A stretch of 40,000 nucleotides of DNA from Glandiceps talaboti (taxonomy: Eukaryota > Hemichordata > Enteropneusta > Spengelidae). Position numbers and translations under genes: made by a program. Location: positions 10,210,391-10,250,390 of the forward strand of contig NC_135564.1 in the NCBI RefSeq assembly GCF_964340395.1, in the 5' to 3' direction. Below, piece after piece: positions 39,799 through 40,000 of the stretch (its first letter is position 1; every line of letters begins with the position of its first letter). The notes below the pieces were generated by a model. That model was not told the DNA's origin. It did not search any database and was given only the letters and a program-made list of their open reading frames with translations.

Positions 39799-40000
39799 GT
39801 AAGGTTATTAGTGTGTGTTATTCTGGGTTCAGATATTATGGTTACCTGATAAACTATCAAAAAAAAATGTTCTCAGCTGAAAAGGTTACAACAAATCGAA
39901 TATATATCTCACAAAATCTAAAAAGTAATCTCAAGTTATTGAAATATACGAGTTGGTATTTCTAGCTTTTTACTAAAATAGACGTTAGACAACTAGTCTA

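Overview
The window is metazoan nuclear DNA. It is AT-rich and intron-rich, with very long compound tetranucleotide microsatellites, a decayed non-LTR retrotransposon, short terminal-inverted-repeat elements and C-type lectin-like domain (CTLD) exons with GT-AG introns. The lectin type and repeat style suggest a marine invertebrate; the species cannot be named from sequence alone. No rRNA, tRNA, CRISPR or operon-like organisation was seen.

The one gene I can rebuild with good support is on the minus strand at 194..4556. It encodes a secreted lectin-like protein with a signal peptide split over two small exons, then two CTLDs, each split by a phase-2 intron. All exon phases agree, giving a 278-residue two-domain product, or 151 residues if the first domain stops at the TAG at 1798. 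The last domain ends at the window's left side and may continue beyond it.

Other coding evidence is weaker. There is a partial plus-strand gene of unknown function at 7860..8911, with three phase-compatible exons and an AATAAA at its stop. A likely first coding exon sits at 39746..39798 (+). Orphan exon candidates lie at 12873..13020 (-), 9559..9632 (-), 11104..11153 (-), 12470..12798 (+) and 29771..30087 (+). A possible small secreted Cys-containing protein lies at 30926..31431 (-). A CR1/Rex1/Jockey-like LINE endonuclease remnant with two frameshifts lies at 17791..18430 (+).

The rest is repeat-rich non-coding DNA. It holds: a family of short elements with TTAAAG termini (6005, 24463..24881, 37547..37881); a 25-bp minisatellite of about 37 units abutting one of them (23592..24459); a 30-bp minisatellite of 11 units (36357..36690); a diverged duplicate pair (32890..33225 and 38858..39190); and many compound microsatellites. 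Long stretches (about 15.2-17.8, 18.6-23.5, 24.9-29.2 and 33.2-36.4 kb) show no convincing gene.
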